From the NCBI RefSeq assembly GCF_023101765.2, contig NC_064228.1, forward strand, positions 7,179,501 through 7,243,500: a stretch of DNA of 64,000 bases, written 5' to 3'. Under the pieces are notes generated by a model. It had not been told where the DNA came from, searched no databases, and worked only from the letters and a program-made list of their open reading frames with translations. The DNA comes from Spodoptera frugiperda. Lineage: Eukaryota; Arthropoda; Insecta; Lepidoptera; Noctuidae. The translations under genes were made by a program, and so were the position numbers. Below, piece by piece: positions 61,801-64,000 of the stretch (position 1 is the stretch's first letter; each line of letters begins with the position of its first letter).

Positions 61801-64000
61801 GTGGTGAGCCTATTGCCACAAACTGGGCACATTTCCAGACTCCGTGCTACTACTTAGAAATTTTCGAAAATCCGAAAAACGCCCGGCTATACATCGCCCG
61901 ACCCGGGAATCGAACCCGAGACCCATTGCTTGGCAGTCGCACTTGCAACCTACTCGGCCAATGAGGCAGTCTACTAGACATATACAGTCAAAAAATTGTC
62001 TAGAAAAAGAGAACATTCAGCCAACCTTATACCTAGCACCATAAGTTTGAAAATCGGACACATACAATTTCTGTAGACCAAAATATTTTTACTGGCTCCA
62101 TTTTTAATGGAATAGGCTATTAACTAAAAATCACAGTTTAATCACATAAATTAATGGAGAAGAGCTCTACTAGTTTCGAGTCATAGAGGGACTCTTCATA
62201 GTGAGCAGCATGCTCAGAGAATTAATGTATGTGAGTAAACCGTGTTTTTTAATGAATTTAGTATGTCTCACGATAGTTATTATAGGAATTGGCTATGTTT
62301 AGCATTTCACAAATCACATGATACAACAATTTGTAACAATAGTTTTATTTTTCAGCAACTAGAGTTGGTGCCAAGCCAAGAGTGATAATGATAACTGTAT
62401 TATTTTTAACTACAATTTTATTTTAGTGTTTATTGTTATTGCAATTTTTTTATCAAAACTGTTTGACAGCAATACTTTGTAGATAAGGCAAAACATGTTT
62501 TTTTATTAATATTGACAAACATCTAACATAATACATCATTTTAGATTAGAAACTTCTAATCTTGACTCCGGCAAAAGTAAAATTAAATTAAAGCTTTTAG
62601 CTATTTTGTGGATCTTAAAATATTATGTGGAATCGTACTGATTAGTACAGTGCTATCAAAATAACTGTTTAGCACATCAGTAAAACTGTTTTTAACACAT
62701 TGAACGCCGTGGTCACCGGTGACCAACGTTAGCGGAGAATTTGCCTTCAACAGTTTTCTATTGGCAGTCAAAGACTTAAATTAAGTCTTGCAATAACTAA
62801 GTCCATTTGTTTCTTAGAAGAAAAAGTACCAAAGTTAATTTTAAATTAAATTTCTTTCATGTTCTTATCACCTAACTTAGAGATAATTATAATATAACAA
62901 GTTTCAACATGAATATTGACGTTATTTCTTTTAGATAAAAGAGACAATGACCTCTGAGTTTTTTTCAGCATTTCTTCTCAGAGTAGTCCGTTAGGGAATG
63001 CCAACCTCATCTAGATTATTTTTATAATAATGTTAACATGTAAAAGTGCTCTTTTGTAGCATATTTGCAAAAATAAATAAATTGTTTCAGATAATTACCT
63101 ACTTATATTTAAGTGATATGTATGCTACATGCATCTACTTGAAGGTAATACATAGACACAGATTGTAAATAACACACATAGATATAATAATATGCTGCAT
63201 CATACAATTAGCATACATATTGATTACACAACATGTAACACGTAAATAAGTATAGTATAGTATAGTTGTGTATTAACAGGTTTATTTAATGATTACTATT
63301 GTTTTAAGACAACACTATATTAATTAATTTTCAAGATTGAAGTTTGGGCTAATAACTTTTTTATTGTGCATGCTGTGTTAGCCTTTAACCGATTGTTATA
63401 TGGTAAATGGAATGTGTAAAACGTTGTTGGCTGACCTTAAATAAATAAATTAATCAATTAATTTTGGATATTTAAAAATAATTCTTATAAAATATGAAAT
63501 ATTTTAATTCATAATTTTATTTTATCAAAAGAGTTTCTATATTATTTAATATTATGAAACAATTCCCTAATTTCCTACAGATAATCTAAAAAAAAAAAAT
63601 ATCATACATGGCATAAAACACAACAATATTGCATTATTTTCATTCGACGCTTCACTATGTAAATATTTTGCAAGTATGGCCAACTAAAACAAACATAACT
63701 GGGGTTAAATGTTAATTTAATCGTCGAACAAAGTAATTTTAATACATAAATAATATCGGTTACGAGACCATACACGAGTGTAGAGAATTTTCATTAGCGA
63801 ACAGATATAAATAGACATTCTATGTACACAAGAATGTACTTGTAGTATATGAAACGCCTAGAACACAGCAACTTTTCAACAGTTACGTGTTGAATAAGAA
63901 GTGAAATTAATGACTGTAATACACTATAGATGATTTTCTAACTAAACAAGCTCATTTCTATTAATAAATTCCTTGAATAATCACTTACCAATCTATTCTT
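55571..64000 (-). CDS. FBXO28: FBXO28 ortholog (F-box only protein 28), 5' end outside window
   Basis: Eight minus-strand exons join in phase to give 350 residues: 64000-63989, 61436-61309, 60725-60605, 60006-59814, 59239-59127, 58643-58556, 57653-57564 and 55878-55571. Every junction is GT-AG. Exon 1 here gives KNRL, followed by VSRAFNEISMRMLNRGF, the C-terminal part of the F-box; the first half lies beyond 64000. The order LPRRESERR, HLSRHCDILTSIETRISMLN, LCCFIPGKVIDEIRRVL and AHEVLQELRDISSMA matches vertebrate FBXO28 closely. FBXO28 is the substrate adaptor of an SCF (SKP1-CUL1) ubiquitin ligase acting in the nucleus. Exons 5-7 form a probable coiled coil; the last exon is Pro/Lys-rich and ends KKQKLD, a likely nuclear-localising tail. 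Human FBXO28 is about 370 residues, so little is missing. The introns are full of MITEs and SINEs. Confidence 0.93.
55932..56632. other. FBXO28 intron, AT-rich
   Basis: Apart from a CAAACTCAAAC run near 56009 I see no element. The intron holds the MITE and duplication described next. Confidence 0.4.
56633..56880. repeat. Direct duplication split by a PIF/Harbinger-like MITE
   Basis: AAATCAACGGATGATGTCAT..CATGAAGTGTACATTGTG on the left (56633-56686) is repeated on the right from 56829 (AAATCAACGGATGACGTCAT..CATGAAGTGTACATG). The MITE lies exactly between the copies. Confidence 0.85.
56690..56827. mobile_element. PIF/Harbinger-like MITE with TAA target duplication
   Basis: 138 bp, almost wholly palindromic. 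Left arm CGGCGCATTCCAATAAACTA; right arm, reversed, CGGCGCGTTCCAATAAACTA. The arms of about 60 bp match with a few differences. TAA flanks both sides (56687-56689 and 56828-56830), the 3-bp TWA target typical of PIF/Harbinger. Confidence 0.82.
57564..57653 (-). CDS. FBXO28: FBXO28 seventh exon in window
   Basis: After TCTGTTACAG it encodes A-DLKKRIEECDIKYTELTHTN and QAVGGKAIA. A heptad-like pattern suggests the end of the coiled coil. The donor is GTAAATAT. Confidence 0.88.
57685..58245. repeat. FBXO28 intron repeats
   Basis: 57685-57895 is the TTCCGCGCGGTTTC repeat. 57905-58060 is a very eroded reversed family C copy. 58091-58135 is a SINE A scrap and 58140-58245 a family E 3' end (GAGACCTTTGGTCAGCAGTG). 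Confidence 0.7.
58556..58643 (-). CDS. FBXO28: FBXO28 sixth exon in window
   Basis: It encodes VMEYKKIAWRQQKTIRDLTK then RQREQDNAI, charged and coiled-coil-like, corresponding to the long C-terminal coiled coil of vertebrate FBXO28. Acceptor TTTCCTACAG, donor GTAAGAG. Confidence 0.9.
59127..59239 (-). CDS. FBXO28: FBXO28 fifth exon in window
   Basis: It encodes V-LAPLAIRQEMIHLRQRSI then LNAKLSLYLASQYKKFHKR. The first valine is completed across the junction (G/TG). Acceptor GTCCACCACAG, donor GTATGT. Confidence 0.9.
59284..59449 (-). repeat. SINE family A copy in FBXO28 intron
   Basis: Reversed copy from CATTGCCCCACACTAGGATT to CGTGCAGTCG. The SINE points in the same direction as the FBXO28 gene. 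A family G scrap follows at 59460-59560. Confidence 0.88.
59708..59819 (-). repeat. 56-bp tandem duplication covering an FBXO28 splice donor
   Basis: Units 59708-59763 and 59764-59819 differ at two bases only (59736/59792 and 59760/59816). Each holds the donor GGTGAGTAGACACC on the minus strand. The upstream donor at 59813 ends exon 59814-60006. The duplicate donor lies 56 bases further into the intron. Confidence 0.92.
59814..60006 (-). CDS. FBXO28: FBXO28 fourth exon in window
   Basis: VIDEIRRVLTIVETSTTPPR then AHEVLQELRDISSMAIEHFD: this is the most conserved block of FBXO28 after the F-box. The exon ends one base into a valine codon at the donor GTGAGTAG. If the donor is not used, the frame stops within three codons (HGE, stop). 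Confidence 0.93.
60269..60456. repeat. MITE with roughly 65-bp inverted repeats in FBXO28 intron
   Basis: The left arm CCATGAGTTTAAAGCAATAG and the right arm, reversed, CCATGAGTTTGAAGCAATAG continue through GATAGTCGCTAGCGA to a short loop. TA lies at both outer edges, as in Tc1/mariner-type insertions. Confidence 0.85.
60605..60725 (-). CDS. FBXO28: FBXO28 third exon in window
   Basis: R-YHHLSRHCDILTSIETRI then SMLNMTYSKFIDNGLCCFIP ending GK. Vertebrate FBXO28 has nearly the same text (ARHCDIL, LLNMT, LCCFIPGK). Acceptor TATGTTCCAG, donor GTAAATT. Confidence 0.94.
60918..61235 (+). repeat. 21-bp minisatellite in FBXO28 intron, about 15 units
   Basis: The unit is AGATTTGGAGCATATATGGGT with mostly one to three changes per unit. 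21 is a multiple of three, so all frames stay open, giving spurious ORFs on both strands. It lies 74 bases from the exon 61309-61436. Confidence 0.95.
61309..61436 (-). CDS. FBXO28: FBXO28 second exon in window (F-box C-terminal part)
   Basis: VSRAFNEISMRMLNRGFMMI then ERRHAMALKSVKAQLPRRES and ER. This is the C-terminal half of the F-box and the following conserved helix. Acceptor CCAATTTCAG, donor GTACAT, which is a weaker than usual donor. Confidence 0.94.
61694..61972 (-). repeat. SINE family B, full copy in FBXO28 intron
   Basis: Reversed: from CGCCTTTAATCCCCGAAGGG to GACTGCCTCATTGGCCGAGT, with the B box GGTTCGATTCCCGGG. A (CATA)n run adjoins it at 61674-61690. Confidence 0.9.
62105..62285 (+). 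repeat. Foldback family G copy with both ends
   Basis: Left AAAATCACAGTTTAATCACA; right, reversed, AAAAACACGGTTTACTCACA. It ends TATGTCTCACGATAGTTATT, the terminal word of the family. Confidence 0.75.
62698..62780 (+). repeat. Repeat family H copy
   Basis: TTGAACGCCGTGGTCACCGG with the perfect 14-bp palindrome at 62711-62724, then TTGCCTTCAACAGTTTTCTA. Confidence 0.75.
62781..63988. other. FBXO28 intron, AT-rich
   Basis: No gene or clear element. A short (TATAG)n run lies near 63249-63266. Confidence 0.5.
63989..64000 (-). CDS. FBXO28: FBXO28 first visible exon, cut by the window edge
   Basis: On the minus strand AAGAATAGATTG is followed by the donor GTAAGTGA. It encodes KNRL, which joins in phase 0 to VSRAFNEI and completes an F-box core (KNRLVS). 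Only four codons are visible. The assignment depends on that fit. Confidence 0.75.

Overview
This window is animal nuclear DNA, almost certainly from a moth (Lepidoptera, probably a noctuid). The evidence is two ommochrome-binding-protein paralogs (a lepidopteran haemolymph family), a chitin-binding (RR) cuticle protein gene, an FBXO28-type F-box gene broken into many short GT-AG exons, and very dense tRNA-derived SINEs and MITEs of the kind seen in noctuid genomes. I could not run a database search, so family names rest on recognised motifs.

Layout. 0-8 kb: two same-strand, single-coding-exon ommochrome-binding-protein-like genes (249-1076 and 7089-7973), each just downstream of a splice acceptor, separated by about 6 kb of old repeats and a dead LINE reverse-transcriptase fragment. 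9-10.9 kb: a complete but non-autonomous Ty3/gypsy-like LTR element with two 201-bp LTRs that read as identical, a 4-bp target duplication, a PBS, a purine tract and a broken gag. 12.1 kb: a tRNA-Pro(AGG) gene on the minus strand. 12-38 kb: no convincing protein gene; this is a bed of SINEs, palindromic MITEs, tandem repeats and LINE tails. 38.4-43.2 kb: a plus-strand cuticle/pro-resilin-like gene. A 434-codon exon ends at a strong donor and joins in phase to an RR-domain exon 3.3 kb away, but the same reading frame also runs 288 codons through the donor into a clearly coding Tyr/Pro-rich tail, so two products are likely. 43-55 kb: repeats again, including a 1.1-kb terminal-inverted-repeat element and a hAT-type MITE with a perfect 8-bp target duplication. 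55.5-64 kb: the minus-strand FBXO28 ortholog, eight exons in phase, with its F-box continuing off the right edge of the window.

The genes do not form a pathway. The ommochrome-binding pair is a local tandem duplication (secreted pigment carriers), the RR gene encodes exoskeleton matrix, and FBXO28 is a nuclear SCF ubiquitin-ligase adaptor. The most interesting signals are the two-output RR gene, a 56-bp tandem duplication that copies an FBXO28 splice donor, the young gag-dead LTR element with a possible captured segment, and several nested MITE insertions with readable target-site duplications.
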